DNA from: Photobacterium rosenbergii
GTDB taxonomy: Bacteria; Pseudomonadota; Gammaproteobacteria; Enterobacterales; Vibrionaceae
Assembly: GCF_003026455.1 (NCBI RefSeq)
Contig: NZ_PYMB01000003.1
Location: 62,001 to 126,000 of the forward strand
Length of the DNA stretch: 64,000 nt
Direction: 5' to 3'
Below are positions 17,676-25,921 of the stretch, one piece after another (the stretch's first letter is position 1; each line of letters starts with the position of its first letter). The translations under genes were made by a program, and so were the position numbers. A model generated the notes under the pieces. That model made no database searches. It saw nothing but the letters and a program-made list of their open reading frames with translations, and was not told the origin of the DNA.

Positions 17676-18842
17676 ATGCGACCATTAAAATTAGCAATGG
17701 CAGTGGCGTCGGTATTGGCATTGCCTGTTCAAGCGAGTGGTATATTCCTGCAGGAAGCAGTAACAGCAAATGCGGGTACAGCAGGTGCGGGAGATGGGGT
17801 TTATACCGGCTCAGCCGCCGCTATGTGGGTAAACCCAGCAACGATGAGCGGGATGGGCGAGAGCTTAACCACATTTAACTTGCTTGGATTTGATCTCGAA
17901 ATGAAATATCGGGACAACGGCGATAACGGTGACGGTAAAGCGCACTCGGTATTGCCATCTGCCGGTGCATTCCATGCCCGCCAGGTCACCGATAATTTGC
18001 ATGTGGGTATTGCCCTTGGGGCTGTAGGTGGTTCGAGCCTATCTTATGGCACTGAGTGGGCGGGAAGGGCCGCACTTGATGAAATTACACTTACAGCGAT
18101 GCAGATAAACCCTGCAATTAGTTATCAAATCAACCCGCAATGGTCGGTTGGCGCTGGGGTGCAGTTAAGCTGGGCCTCATTGGAACAATCGACAAGCTTA
18201 CTTGATATCGATAAAGATACCGACTGGGCATTTGGTGCCAACTTCGGTGTGATGTACCAACATGATGAGCGACTAGCAATCGGCGCTAGCTACCGAACTA
18301 AACTCGAGCATGAATTCGGTACCCGTGTTACTGGGCCTCGAGATGATGGTCTCTTTAACAGCCTTCAAACTGATATTACTGTTCCTGCTATTGCTGATAT
18401 CAGTGTCAGCTATGCTGTTAATCCACAATTAGACCTTTTGGCATCAGTACAGTGGCACCAGTGGAGTGAGTGGGATAACACAGTGATGGATTTTGGATTT
18501 GGTTTTGAAGATGGACCAGCGACCATTGTGAGGGACTGGGATGATGTGTGGAAGTTTGCCTTCGGTGCCGATTATCAGCTAAATAGCCAATGGCGGGTAA
18601 AAGCGGGCTTTTCTTACGAGACATCACCGCAAGATGACCCAACTAAACAGTGGGTAGATGTGCCTGTTGGCGAGCAATATCGTTATTCAGTAGGTGCTGC
18701 AACCCAATGGAATGATGTAACTATCGATATGTTCTATGAGTACGCCGATCTGGGAGAGGTGGATATCCAGCGAAGGCTTCCACAGCTAGACGGTACATTC
18801 GATAGCCGAATTCACTTTTTGGGTGTGAGTTTTACCTATTAA
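17676..18842 (+). CDS. OmpP1/FadL/TodX-family outer-membrane transporter
   Basis: 388 residues with a signal peptide cleaved after VQA (about residue 20). The mature start SGIFLQEAVTANAGTAGAGDGVYTG and AMWVNPATM match the FadL family's plug region, which moves hydrophobic compounds across the outer membrane. The rest is amphipathic beta strands ending in a C-terminal aromatic residue (GVSFTY), as outer-membrane barrels do. Last gene of the maturase/TPR set; a strong terminator follows. The ligand is unknown; a lipid or hydrophobic organic ester would fit the phosphatase next door. Confidence 0.88.
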   Translation: MRPLKLAMAVASVLALPVQASGIFLQEAVTANAGTAGAGDGVYTGSAAAMWVNPATMSGMGESLTTFNLLGFDLEMKYRDNGDNGDGKAHSVLPSAGAFHARQVTDNLHVGIALGAVGGSSLSYGTEWAGRAALDEITLTAMQINPAISYQINPQWSVGAGVQLSWASLEQSTSLLDIDKDTDWAFGANFGVMYQHDERLAIGASYRTKLEHEFGTRVTGPRDDGLFNSLQTDITVPAIADISVSYAVNPQLDLLASVQWHQWSEWDNTVMDFGFGFEDGPATIVRDWDDVWKFAFGADYQLNSQWRVKAGFSYETSPQDDPTKQWVDVPVGEQYRYSVGAATQWNDVTIDMFYEYADLGEVDIQRRLPQLDGTFDSRIHFLGVSFTY

Positions 18843-18865
18843 ATTAAACTAATCACTTTCAAATT

Positions 18866-18896
18866 AAAAAGCCAAATCATGATGATTTGGCTTTTT
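18866..18896 (+). terminator. Rho-independent terminator after the FadL-like gene
   Basis: Perfect 15-bp arms AAAAAGCCAAATCAT / ATGATTTGGCTTTTT separated by a single base. Confidence 0.85.
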
Positions 18897-19093
18897 GTTT
18901 ATTTCTCTCATGTCTTGTTAGTACCGATTTTCGAACTTGCTTTAGGTGCTGTTGTGCAAGTAGTTTGACTTTTTGGGAGTGGCTCATCACATATATTTCT
19001 AAATTTGAAAATGAATAAAAGGATTATATGAGTGATGATAGTGACTTTGATGATAGTCGAAATTCCTACAGGAATAGTGTGCCAGAAGGTAAC

Positions 19094-19894
19094 TCAATAG
19101 CCTTCAAAGGTTTCGATCAGTGGCACCAGCAGTTTAGTCAGCCACTGGATTTTTTCTGATTGTCTTCGTGATGCCTTGGTGATGATAGCGACGGTCAGGT
19201 CGATATCGTAATCGGTTTGTTGATCTTTATCTGGTGCATAACGGAGTGTGTAGCAGGTATCCATTAACTGCGTAGTAAGAATATGATTATCTGTGAAAAT
19301 TTTAGCCTTTATTGAAGGGTCCATCATCTCATAACGGTTCTCATACTCATTGACCCCCGAAATAATGTACTTAACGTATTCACCTTTAGTGTTACCTTCG
19401 AAATGTGCCCGTCCTTTGAAAAGTGGTTTTTGGTGTAACGTTTGAGGCTTGTTGTTCAAGATATGGATACCAATATCGACGATCTCTTCCTGAATCATGG
19501 TCTCGCTGAGCGGACTCCATTGCCGGATATCGATAACGGCGTCGGTTTCCTTGCGGATGGCATCAATAATATCTTTGCCGATGGTAATCAGGTATGGCTC
19601 GATAATATGCAGGGTAATTTTGTCGAGTAATTTGGGATCAAATTCTTCAGGCTCTAAGGCAATATTCACCTGGTCTAAAGCTGTACGCAGCCTTGGCTCA
19701 ATGCTCATGGCATAACTGGTGGGAGATAACCCTTCAGCGGTTCGGACAAAGAGGGGATCATCGAGATCTTCACGAAGTTGCGCCAATACTTTTGATACGT
19801 AGGATTGTGACCGACCGAGTTTTTGGGCGGCCCGAGTCGTTGAGTGGGTTTGCATTAAAGCAAGAAAAACATGGAGCGCATTCAAATCATTCAT
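19094..19894 (-). CDS. LysR-family transcriptional regulator (short)
   Basis: 266 residues, about 30 fewer than usual. The HTH is typical (LNALHVFLALMQTHSTTRAAQKLGRSQSYVSKVLAQLREDLDDPLFVRT), with the ToxR/LeuO-like PLFVRTAEGLSPT wing. The effector part is shortened and diverged; the usual second-lobe strands are hard to trace. Divergent from the diguanylate cyclase at 20159. The intergenic region holds two inverted repeats (ATGGAT-N6-ATCCAT at 19918-19935 and TTGGAAT-N7-ATTCCAA at 19977-19997), which could be its binding sites. Target and ligand unknown. Confidence 0.82.
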   Translation of the reverse strand: MNDLNALHVFLALMQTHSTTRAAQKLGRSQSYVSKVLAQLREDLDDPLFVRTAEGLSPTSYAMSIEPRLRTALDQVNIALEPEEFDPKLLDKITLHIIEPYLITIGKDIIDAIRKETDAVIDIRQWSPLSETMIQEEIVDIGIHILNNKPQTLHQKPLFKGRAHFEGNTKGEYVKYIISGVNEYENRYEMMDPSIKAKIFTDNHILTTQLMDTCYTLRYAPDKDQQTDYDIDLTVAIITKASRRQSEKIQWLTKLLVPLIETFEGY

Positions 19895-19976
19895 AAATCG
19901 ATAATTTTTGTTATTCCATGGATTGGATTATCCATTAATCTTAGACGAAATGAAAGCAGATTAACGTAGTCTCTCA

Positions 19977-19997
19977 TTGGAATAACGGTAATTCCAA
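19977..19997. promoter_or_regulatory. Inverted repeat between LysR and diguanylate cyclase genes
   Basis: Arms TTGGAAT and ATTCCAA around 7 bases. A related smaller repeat lies at 19918-19935. The spacing is compatible with LysR-type sites, but the assignment is a guess from position. Confidence 0.3.
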
Positions 19998-20158
19998 AGA
20001 TAATTGTGCAATAGATATAATAAATGGGTCGGCAGAGAGAGGGATTGAATTCAGTTCTCGAATTCTATTTTTCTAATGACGGTCAATAATAACCAATATG
20101 CTAGGGATTTGCCTTTATGTTTCTGATGTAAGGGCTTTTTTTTATTTTTGATAGAAAT

Positions 20159-21283
20159 ATGCAATTACAACAACATATAAAGCAGCATAATGGAAGGTAT
20201 CTTTCTCAGGCCATTATTGCTGTCGTGGTTATATCAATAATATTGTCCCAGGTGACAGGTTATTGGTTGGATGAAAGCCTTATTATCGACAAAGATATAG
20301 AAAGAGTACATGTAAAGTACCTTTTTCTCTATGGCTTTCCAGTTCTGGGTCTGAGTTTACTGATACTAGGTAACTTTTCAGGGCAATCAGTTGTGTACCA
20401 TAAAGCCTGTATACTCATGATAGTAAGTATTGTTGCGACAATAAATACCTTATCTATTTCGATGTTCTCGGATATATCTATTATCAGTTTGATGATGATT
20501 ACTTTGATTGCCAAACTACTGGTATTCTCACCGTTATTTTCGTTGTTTGTTTACAGTATCTATATTTTTCAATCAAATATGATGGTTGAAATCTTCCACG
20601 CCGACATGGTGCTATATGCAAATTATTACTTCTCATTGGCTGCAATGTTTATTTGGTTGAATTACATTTCAATAAACAACTATCGAAGTTTTGTTCGGGA
20701 TTACAATCATGAGCAAAAGAAAAAGTCATGGATGGCAACAGCCATTATCCATAACAGGGAAATAGCAGCAAGAAATGTCATTCTCAATGGCTATTCATAT
20801 GTTGATGAAGTTACAGGGTTACACAATAGGCGTTACCTCCAGCAGCAAATGGCGTTGCTGAATCAGCGTAGCTATCCATTACCGCTTGGCGTTTTGCTTA
20901 TCGATATTGATCATTTCAAGCAGGTGAATGATGTCTACGGTCATGTCAAAGGTGATGAGTATTTGAAAAAAGTTTCACAAGCTATGCGCAATGTCTTTAA
21001 AAGAAAAAGTGATGTTATTGCAAGGTATGGTGGCGAGGAGATAGTCGTGATGCTGACTGGAATAACTCAACAAGACCTTGAAAATAAGGCAAAGCAAGCG
21101 TGTGAAGCTGTCAGGGCACTGGCCTTACAACACCCGCTACGTGAGTGTGTGAGTGTCAGTATTGGTGGGATATATGCCAGTACAGAGCATTACCCTGCCG
21201 AGCATTACTTAGATAGTGCAGATAACTGCATGTATGAGGTTAAGTCACGGGGCCGCAATGGGTATTTAGTGCAATCGTTGTAG
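20159..21283 (+). CDS. Membrane-bound diguanylate cyclase (GGDEF)
   Basis: 374 residues. Five or six hydrophobic helices occupy about 16-190 and resemble an integral membrane sensor of unknown ligand. A GGDEF domain follows at about 210-372 with DEVTGLHNRRYLQQQ, LIDIDHFKQVND, and the active-site signature RYGGEEIVV (GGEE variant, catalytically competent). An RxxD inhibitory-site motif (RKSD) sits five residues before GGEE, so product inhibition is expected. It makes c-di-GMP from two GTP. No EAL or HD-GYP domain. The gene stands alone, divergent from a LysR gene. Confidence 0.9.
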   Translation: MQLQQHIKQHNGRYLSQAIIAVVVISIILSQVTGYWLDESLIIDKDIERVHVKYLFLYGFPVLGLSLLILGNFSGQSVVYHKACILMIVSIVATINTLSISMFSDISIISLMMITLIAKLLVFSPLFSLFVYSIYIFQSNMMVEIFHADMVLYANYYFSLAAMFIWLNYISINNYRSFVRDYNHEQKKKSWMATAIIHNREIAARNVILNGYSYVDEVTGLHNRRYLQQQMALLNQRSYPLPLGVLLIDIDHFKQVNDVYGHVKGDEYLKKVSQAMRNVFKRKSDVIARYGGEEIVVMLTGITQQDLENKAKQACEAVRALALQHPLRECVSVSIGGIYASTEHYPAEHYLDSADNCMYEVKSRGRNGYLVQSL

Positions 21284-21411
21284 CCATTCCTAGGCTGATT
21301 CTCATGGACGAATTGTCGTCAAATGACCTTCTTTGACGATGCAAAACCACATATTTTATGGATGCGGGATGGCAAACAACCGTTCTGACATCAATAAGTT
21401 GTGGGGTGGGG

Positions 21412-21498
21412 ATGAAGACATGTATTAAATGGACACTTCGATTGACTGCGCCTAGTGTCATTACTATTTTGCTTGTGTTGTTGGGTATATACCTGTAA
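21412..21498 (+). CDS. Possible 28-residue single-helix membrane peptide
   Basis: ATG 21412 preceded by GGGGTGGGG encodes 28 residues: basic N-terminus (MKTCIKWTLRLT), then a hydrophobic helix (APSVITILLVLLGIYL). An in-frame ATG at 21358 would add 18 residues. It ends 23 bases before the terminator shared with menB. It has the look of a small membrane protein, but length alone gives little support. Confidence 0.25.
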   Translation: MKTCIKWTLRLTAPSVITILLVLLGIYL

Positions 21499-21520
21499 CA
21501 ACCAACAGTGATTAGATAAG

Positions 21521-21547
21521 AAAACGCGACCCTTGAGGTCGCGTTTT
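21521..21547. terminator. Bidirectional terminator next to menB
   Basis: Stem AAAACGCGACC / GGTCGCGTTTT with loop CTTGA, A-rich on one side and T-rich on the other. It lies 24 bases beyond the menB stop. Confidence 0.85.
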
Positions 21548-21571
21548 TGCGTTTAACTGACTAATCGACAA

Positions 21572-22468
21572 TTAGTAGTGCCAAGGGAACTTGCTGAAGT
21601 CCTGGTCACGTTTTTCCAAGAACGCGTCACGGCCTTCTTGGGCTTCATCTGTACCGTAAGCAAGTCGCGTTGCTTCGCCGGCAAATAGCTGCTGGCCGAC
21701 CAAACCGTCATCTGGCAGGTTGAAACCGTATTTCAGCATGCGCATAGCCGTTGGTGACTTGCTGTTGATCTCTTTAGCCCAGCGTAGTGCTTCTTCTTCG
21801 AGTTCGAAGTGATCAACCACCTTGTTGACCATACCCATTTCGTAAGCTTCCTGGGCACTGTAGTTGAAGCCGCAGAAGAATATTTCACGGGCACGCTTTT
21901 GGCCAATCATTTTAGCAAGGTAAGCTGAGCCGTAGCCTGAATCAAATGAAGCAACATCAGGATCAGTCTGCTTGAAGATTGCATGTTCTTTCGATGCCAG
22001 TGTCAGGTCACAGACAACGTGAAGGCTATGGCCACCACCAACTGCCCAGCCAGGAACAACGGCAATCACTACTTTAGGCATAAAGCGGATCAAGCGCTGG
22101 ACTTCAAGGATGTGCAGGCGACCCATACGGGCAACGTCAGCTTTGCCGGCTTCTTCACCTTCGTACTTGTAACCGTCTTTACCGCGAATGCGCTGGTCAC
22201 CGCCTGATGAGAATGACCACTGGCCTTTTTCAGAAGGGCCGTTACCTGTAATGAATACACAGCCAACATCTGACCACTGGCGTGCATGGTCTAGTGCCGT
22301 GTAAAGCTCATCGACAGTTTTTGGTCGGAAGGCGTTAAGGCAGTCCGGGCGGTTGAATGCGACACGCACTGTACCTTGGTCTTTGGCACGGTGGTAAGTG
22401 ATATCTTCAAAGTCGAACCCTGGAACCTCTTCCCAAAGCTCAGGGTTAAAAATCTCTTTGCGGCTCAT
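21572..22468 (-). CDS. menB: 1,4-dihydroxy-2-naphthoyl-CoA synthase (MenB)
   Basis: 298 residues of the crotonase fold. It ring-closes o-succinylbenzoyl-CoA in menaquinone synthesis. Visible landmarks: FSSGGDQRIRG (oxyanion region), PGWAVGGGHSLHVVCDLTLAS, and the long C-terminal arm QQLFAGEATRLAYGTDEAQEGRDAFLEKR. The segment QTDPDV has an acidic residue where bicarbonate-dependent (type I) MenB have Gly, which resembles the bicarbonate-independent type II enzymes. Unusually, no other men gene is adjacent: the gene stands alone between two hairpins. Confidence 0.92.
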   Translation of the reverse strand: MSRKEIFNPELWEEVPGFDFEDITYHRAKDQGTVRVAFNRPDCLNAFRPKTVDELYTALDHARQWSDVGCVFITGNGPSEKGQWSFSSGGDQRIRGKDGYKYEGEEAGKADVARMGRLHILEVQRLIRFMPKVVIAVVPGWAVGGGHSLHVVCDLTLASKEHAIFKQTDPDVASFDSGYGSAYLAKMIGQKRAREIFFCGFNYSAQEAYEMGMVNKVVDHFELEEEALRWAKEINSKSPTAMRMLKYGFNLPDDGLVGQQLFAGEATRLAYGTDEAQEGRDAFLEKRDQDFSKFPWHY

Positions 22469-22623
22469 GATGACAATTGCCTGAAAAATTCAAAAGGTGA
22501 TGTAAGGCTAGGGAGTTACAGCTGAATGTCAATGGTTTATGAAAGATTGTGACTAGAAGGCGATTGTTTTGGGTGAGGTGGGATATTTATCCATCAACAA
22601 AGTATGGTTTTAACGCGGTACTG

Positions 22624-22654
22624 GCCACCAGCCATGTTAGAACTGGCTGGTGGC
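22624..22654 (-). terminator. Hairpin downstream of the CurA-like gene
   Basis: Perfect 11-bp stem GCCACCAGCCA / TGGCTGGTGGC around a 9-base loop, 58 bases beyond the reductase stop. No clear T-run follows, so it may be an RNA-stabilising or weak termination element. Confidence 0.45.
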
Positions 22655-22712
22655 TAATTTAATTACTCTACGTAAGTATCCAAGCAATGTAAGCATCCAA
22701 GCTATGCAAGAA

Positions 22713-23708
22713 TCAAAGCTTAACGAGCATTTTGCCTTTGTTTTTACCTTCGAATAGACCGATGAAAGCGTCTGCCGCCTGATCAATGCCTTGGTAAACC
22801 GTCTCTTCGTATTTTATTTTGCCTTCGGCAATCCATTGACCCATTTGCTGTGCATATTCACCATAATGTGCCCAGTGATCGAACACGATAAAGCCCTGCA
22901 TCTTGAGTTTTTTGATGATCAACATTGCCATGTTGCTTGGCCCCGGTTGTGGCTCAGTGGCATTGTATTGCGAGATCAAACCGCATACGGCAATGCGGCC
23001 ATAGTCATTCATATTATTAAGGGCTGCTTCCAAGTGCTCACCGCCAACATTTTCGAAGTAGACATCAATGCCTTGAGGTGCCACTTCAGCCAGAGCTTGG
23101 GTCAGGTCTTCTGTTTCTTTGTAGTTGATGACCGCATCCACACCCAGTGAAAGTAGGTAATCCGCTTTTTCTTGCGAACCAACCGACCCGATAACGGTAC
23201 AGCCATGCATTTTGGCGATCTGGCAGGCAATGCTGCCGACAGCCCCTGAAGCTGCTGAGACAAATACAGTATCAGAAGGCTGCAGGTCGGCAATACGGAA
23301 TAAACCTGTCCATGCCGTCATACCCGGCATTCCCATGATTCCGAGGAATGTTTGCTCTGGAAGTGGGGTAGTTGGCAATAAAGTCAGCCCGGTGCCGTCG
23401 CTGACAAAGTGGCTGCGCCACCCCAGCATGCTGCTGACTTTACTGCCGACAGGGAAGTCTGGGTTATTGGTTTGGGTGACTTCGCCGATAGCACCGCCTT
23501 CTAACACTTCGCCAATTTGGAAAGGAGGGATGTAGCTCTTGCGATCAATCATGCGACCTCGCATGTATGGGTCGACAGACATCCAGGTATTTTGAACCAG
23601 TAGCTCTCCCTCTTTCAGCTCCGGCAGAGCCACAGTGACAAGTTCGAAGTTATCTTTAGAAGGTGTACCTTGTGGGCGTGATGCAAGGTGGACTTGTTGG
23701 CTGTTCAT
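22713..23708 (-). CDS. NADP-dependent oxidoreductase of the CurA / leukotriene B4 dehydrogenase family
   Basis: 331 residues, zinc-independent MDR. The family N-terminus is clear (VHLASRPQGTPS, VQNTWMSVDPYMRGRM), with the Rossmann motif VSAASGAVGSIACQIAKMHG and the later YFENVGGEHLEAALNNMNDYGRIAVCG. These enzymes reduce the double bond of alpha,beta-unsaturated ketones such as curcumin or alkenals. ATG 23708 has GGATTGATA upstream; an in-frame TTG at 23714 is less likely. Divergent from an OhrR-like regulator with GCGCGC-cored palindromes between the genes, which fits induction by electrophiles. Confidence 0.88.
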   Translation of the reverse strand: MNSQQVHLASRPQGTPSKDNFELVTVALPELKEGELLVQNTWMSVDPYMRGRMIDRKSYIPPFQIGEVLEGGAIGEVTQTNNPDFPVGSKVSSMLGWRSHFVSDGTGLTLLPTTPLPEQTFLGIMGMPGMTAWTGLFRIADLQPSDTVFVSAASGAVGSIACQIAKMHGCTVIGSVGSQEKADYLLSLGVDAVINYKETEDLTQALAEVAPQGIDVYFENVGGEHLEAALNNMNDYGRIAVCGLISQYNATEPQPGPSNMAMLIIKKLKMQGFIVFDHWAHYGEYAQQMGQWIAEGKIKYEETVYQGIDQAADAFIGLFEGKNKGKMLVKL

Positions 23709-23755
23709 TATCAATCCTTATCAGCTGTTCTCATAAATACTTTATGCAAAAAAGG

Positions 23756-23839
23756 TTAGCGCGCAAACTATTTGCCTATTAACTTAATGATTGATTTGGT
23801 AACTTGCAATAGCTTTGCGAGAAAATAATTTGCGCGCAA
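23756..23839. promoter_or_regulatory. Two GCGCGCAA-type operator candidates between curA-like and marR genes
   Basis: One site has AGCGCGCAAA overlapping the inverted repeat GCAAA-CTA-TTTGC (23763-23775). The second is a perfect palindrome TTGCGCGCAA (23830-23839). Both lie in the 208-base region between the divergent genes, as expected for a MarR-family dimer acting on both promoters. Confidence 0.5.
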
Positions 23840-23916
23840 TGTATTTTGATCCTCGTTGAATCTGCTATCATCGCAACAGAATTGAACAATACAGATGGAT
23901 TAACTCGGATCTTAGT

Positions 23917-24336
23917 ATGGCCCAGAAGCTTTCTGACAATGTGTGTTTTGCCTTGTATACCGCGTCAAATGCGCTGGTGAGGGCCTATCGTCCTTTGCTG
24001 GATGAGTTTGATTTAACCTATCCGCAATATATCGTGATGCAGTCGCTTTGGTACAACGACGGTGTCAGCTTGAAGGAAGTCTCTAATGACACTCAGCTTG
24101 ACTCGGGCACATTAACTCCGATCGTAAAGCGGCTTGAGGCAAAAGCGCTGTTAACCCGTAAAGTGTCCGTTGAAGATGAACGGAAAAAGGTTATATCACT
24201 GACTGACAAAGGGCGTTTGTTGCGTGATAAAGCGAAAGACTTGAAGGCGCAATTGGAGGCGAAGTCGAGTATGCAGCGAGAAGATGTCGAGACGCTCAGA
24301 AAGCTGTGTCTTGAACTGGCGGAAAAATTGGGCTAA
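23917..24336 (+). CDS. MarR-family regulator, OhrR-like redox sensor
   Basis: 139 residues with the winged HTH at about 30-100 (PQYIVMQSLWYNDGVSLKEVSNDTQLDSGTLTPIVKRLEAKALL, wing VEDERKKVISLTDKG). Cys10 sits in NVCFALYTAS, equivalent to the peroxide-sensing Cys of OhrR proteins (LCFALY). It would lose DNA binding when that Cys is oxidised by organic peroxides or modified by electrophiles. It is divergent from the CurA-like reductase. No ohr gene is adjacent, so the main target here is probably the reductase. Confidence 0.85.
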   Translation: MAQKLSDNVCFALYTASNALVRAYRPLLDEFDLTYPQYIVMQSLWYNDGVSLKEVSNDTQLDSGTLTPIVKRLEAKALLTRKVSVEDERKKVISLTDKGRLLRDKAKDLKAQLEAKSSMQREDVETLRKLCLELAEKLG

Positions 24337-24400
24337 TTGCTGATTTGAATGATCTTTTCTTTTGTCTATTGCGTTGTCTTTTCAAACAAAGGAGAGCGCA

Positions 24401-25858
24401 ATGGACAAACCTTCAATTCAAATTGTCTGGCTAAAAAGAGACCTGCGACTGCAAGATCACGCTCCATTGCAACAGGCATCCTGCAACAGTGATTTCCCTT
24501 GCCTGCTACTCTACATTTTTGAACCCATGCTGCTCGACAATGCCCATTACAGTGAGCGTCATTGGCGATTTGTCCAGCAGTCACTCGAACAGCTCAATGA
24601 TCAACTTGTCCCATACGGTGGCAAGGTTGTGACTGTTAGGGGTGAGGCAACTTCAGTTTTCCAAACCCTCAAAGAGCAATTCAATATCCAGTGTGTACGC
24701 AGCCACCAAGAAATAGGGTTGCAATGTACTTTTGACAGGGACCGCGAAGTTGCGAACTGGTGCTCCCAACAGGGTATACAATGGTTGGAGTCCCCAACGG
24801 GTGCCGTTATACGTGGTGCTACTTCCCGAAACGGATGGGACAAACATTGGAAACAGTATATGAGAGCGCCGCTGGAAAACCCAAGCCTCGACACTTTATC
24901 CTTTGTGACAGATACACACTTACCACCTTACACACCACCTGAGCATTGGATAAATACAAACCCTAGCATGCAAGCTGGCGGCGAGATTTCCGCACACCAT
25001 ATAATGGATAGCTTTTTCGATTCTCGAGGTAAGGGTTACGCCTTTGGTATTTCCTCGCCTTCAAAAAGCGTTGACAGTTGCTCTCGGCTTTCGCCTTACC
25101 TTGCATGGGGGAATCTAAGCCTCCGGCAAGTCTATCAGGCTGTATTGGCTAACTGGAAAAAGCCAGGCTGGCGACGTTCCCTAGCTGCCTTTGCTTCACG
25201 TCTTCATTGGCATTGTCACTTTATCCAAAAGTTCGAGTCTGAAATAGACATGGAACAAAGGCCGATCAATCGGGGCTACCAGACATTTCCTTATGAGCAA
25301 GATATCAGCTCGAAATTGCATGCATGGAAAACCGGAACAACCGGTTATCCCTTGGTTGATGCGTGCATGCGTTGCCTGCTCCAAACCGGTTATATTAATT
25401 TTCGTATGCGGGCAATGCTGGTTAGTTTTCTTTGCCACCATTTGATGGTTGATTGGCGCAATGGCGTTGAACATTTAGCTTCCTTGTTCCTCGATTTCGA
25501 ACCGGGTATTCATTACCCGCAGTTTCAAATGCAAGCCGGCGTAACGGGTATAAATACCATACGAATTTATAACCCGGTTAAACAATCGCAGGAGCATGAT
25601 CCTGAGGGCTGCTTTATCCGTCACTGGGTGCCTGAAATTAGCATGCTGCCCAACGAACTTATCCATCAACCATGGCAACTGACACCGATGGAGCAGCAAA
25701 TGTATCAACTGGTTTTGGGTGAAGACTATCCTGAGCCCATTGTGGCTATCGAGCACAGTGGCCGCAAGGCACGAGAACTCTATTGGAAGTGGCGCAAGAA
25801 CACCATGGTCAAGCAAGAGGCAACCCGTATCCTGCAACTACACGTCAGGACAACTTAG
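24401..25858 (+). CDS. Cryptochrome/DNA photolyase family flavoprotein
   Basis: 485 residues. The N-terminal alpha/beta photolyase domain begins [15 protein letters not shown]. The C-terminal FAD-binding helical domain has [28 protein letters not shown], and [24 protein letters not shown]. In the segment that in canonical CPD photolyases reads like NWQW-x-AG, this protein has YPQFQMQAG, so tryptophans usual there are replaced by Phe and Met. It may therefore differ in electron transfer or belong to a less studied photolyase subgroup. The start at 24401 has AAAGGAGA 7 bases upstream. It follows the MarR gene by 64 bases and may share its transcript. Confidence 0.85.
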   Translation: MDKPSIQIVWLKRDLRLQDHAPLQQASCNSDFPCLLLYIFEPMLLDNAHYSERHWRFVQQSLEQLNDQLVPYGGKVVTVRGEATSVFQTLKEQFNIQCVRSHQEIGLQCTFDRDREVANWCSQQGIQWLESPTGAVIRGATSRNGWDKHWKQYMRAPLENPSLDTLSFVTDTHLPPYTPPEHWINTNPSMQAGGEISAHHIMDSFFDSRGKGYAFGISSPSKSVDSCSRLSPYLAWGNLSLRQVYQAVLANWKKPGWRRSLAAFASRLHWHCHFIQKFESEIDMEQRPINRGYQTFPYEQDISSKLHAWKTGTTGYPLVDACMRCLLQTGYINFRMRAMLVSFLCHHLMVDWRNGVEHLASLFLDFEPGIHYPQFQMQAGVTGINTIRIYNPVKQSQEHDPEGCFIRHWVPEISMLPNELIHQPWQLTPMEQQMYQLVLGEDYPEPIVAIEHSGRKARELYWKWRKNTMVKQEATRILQLHVRTT

Positions 25859-25921
25859 CCATGACATGGTCTGTAAAACTTGCCACAATAGCGGGTATGT
25901 TGTTGATGCAAAACCTTTGCT

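Noticed and set aside
19028-19159. 43-residue acidic reading frame downstream of the FadL-like gene
   Set aside because: It has AAAAGGATT before its ATG, but half of it is antisense to the LysR 3' end and it shows no recognisable features.
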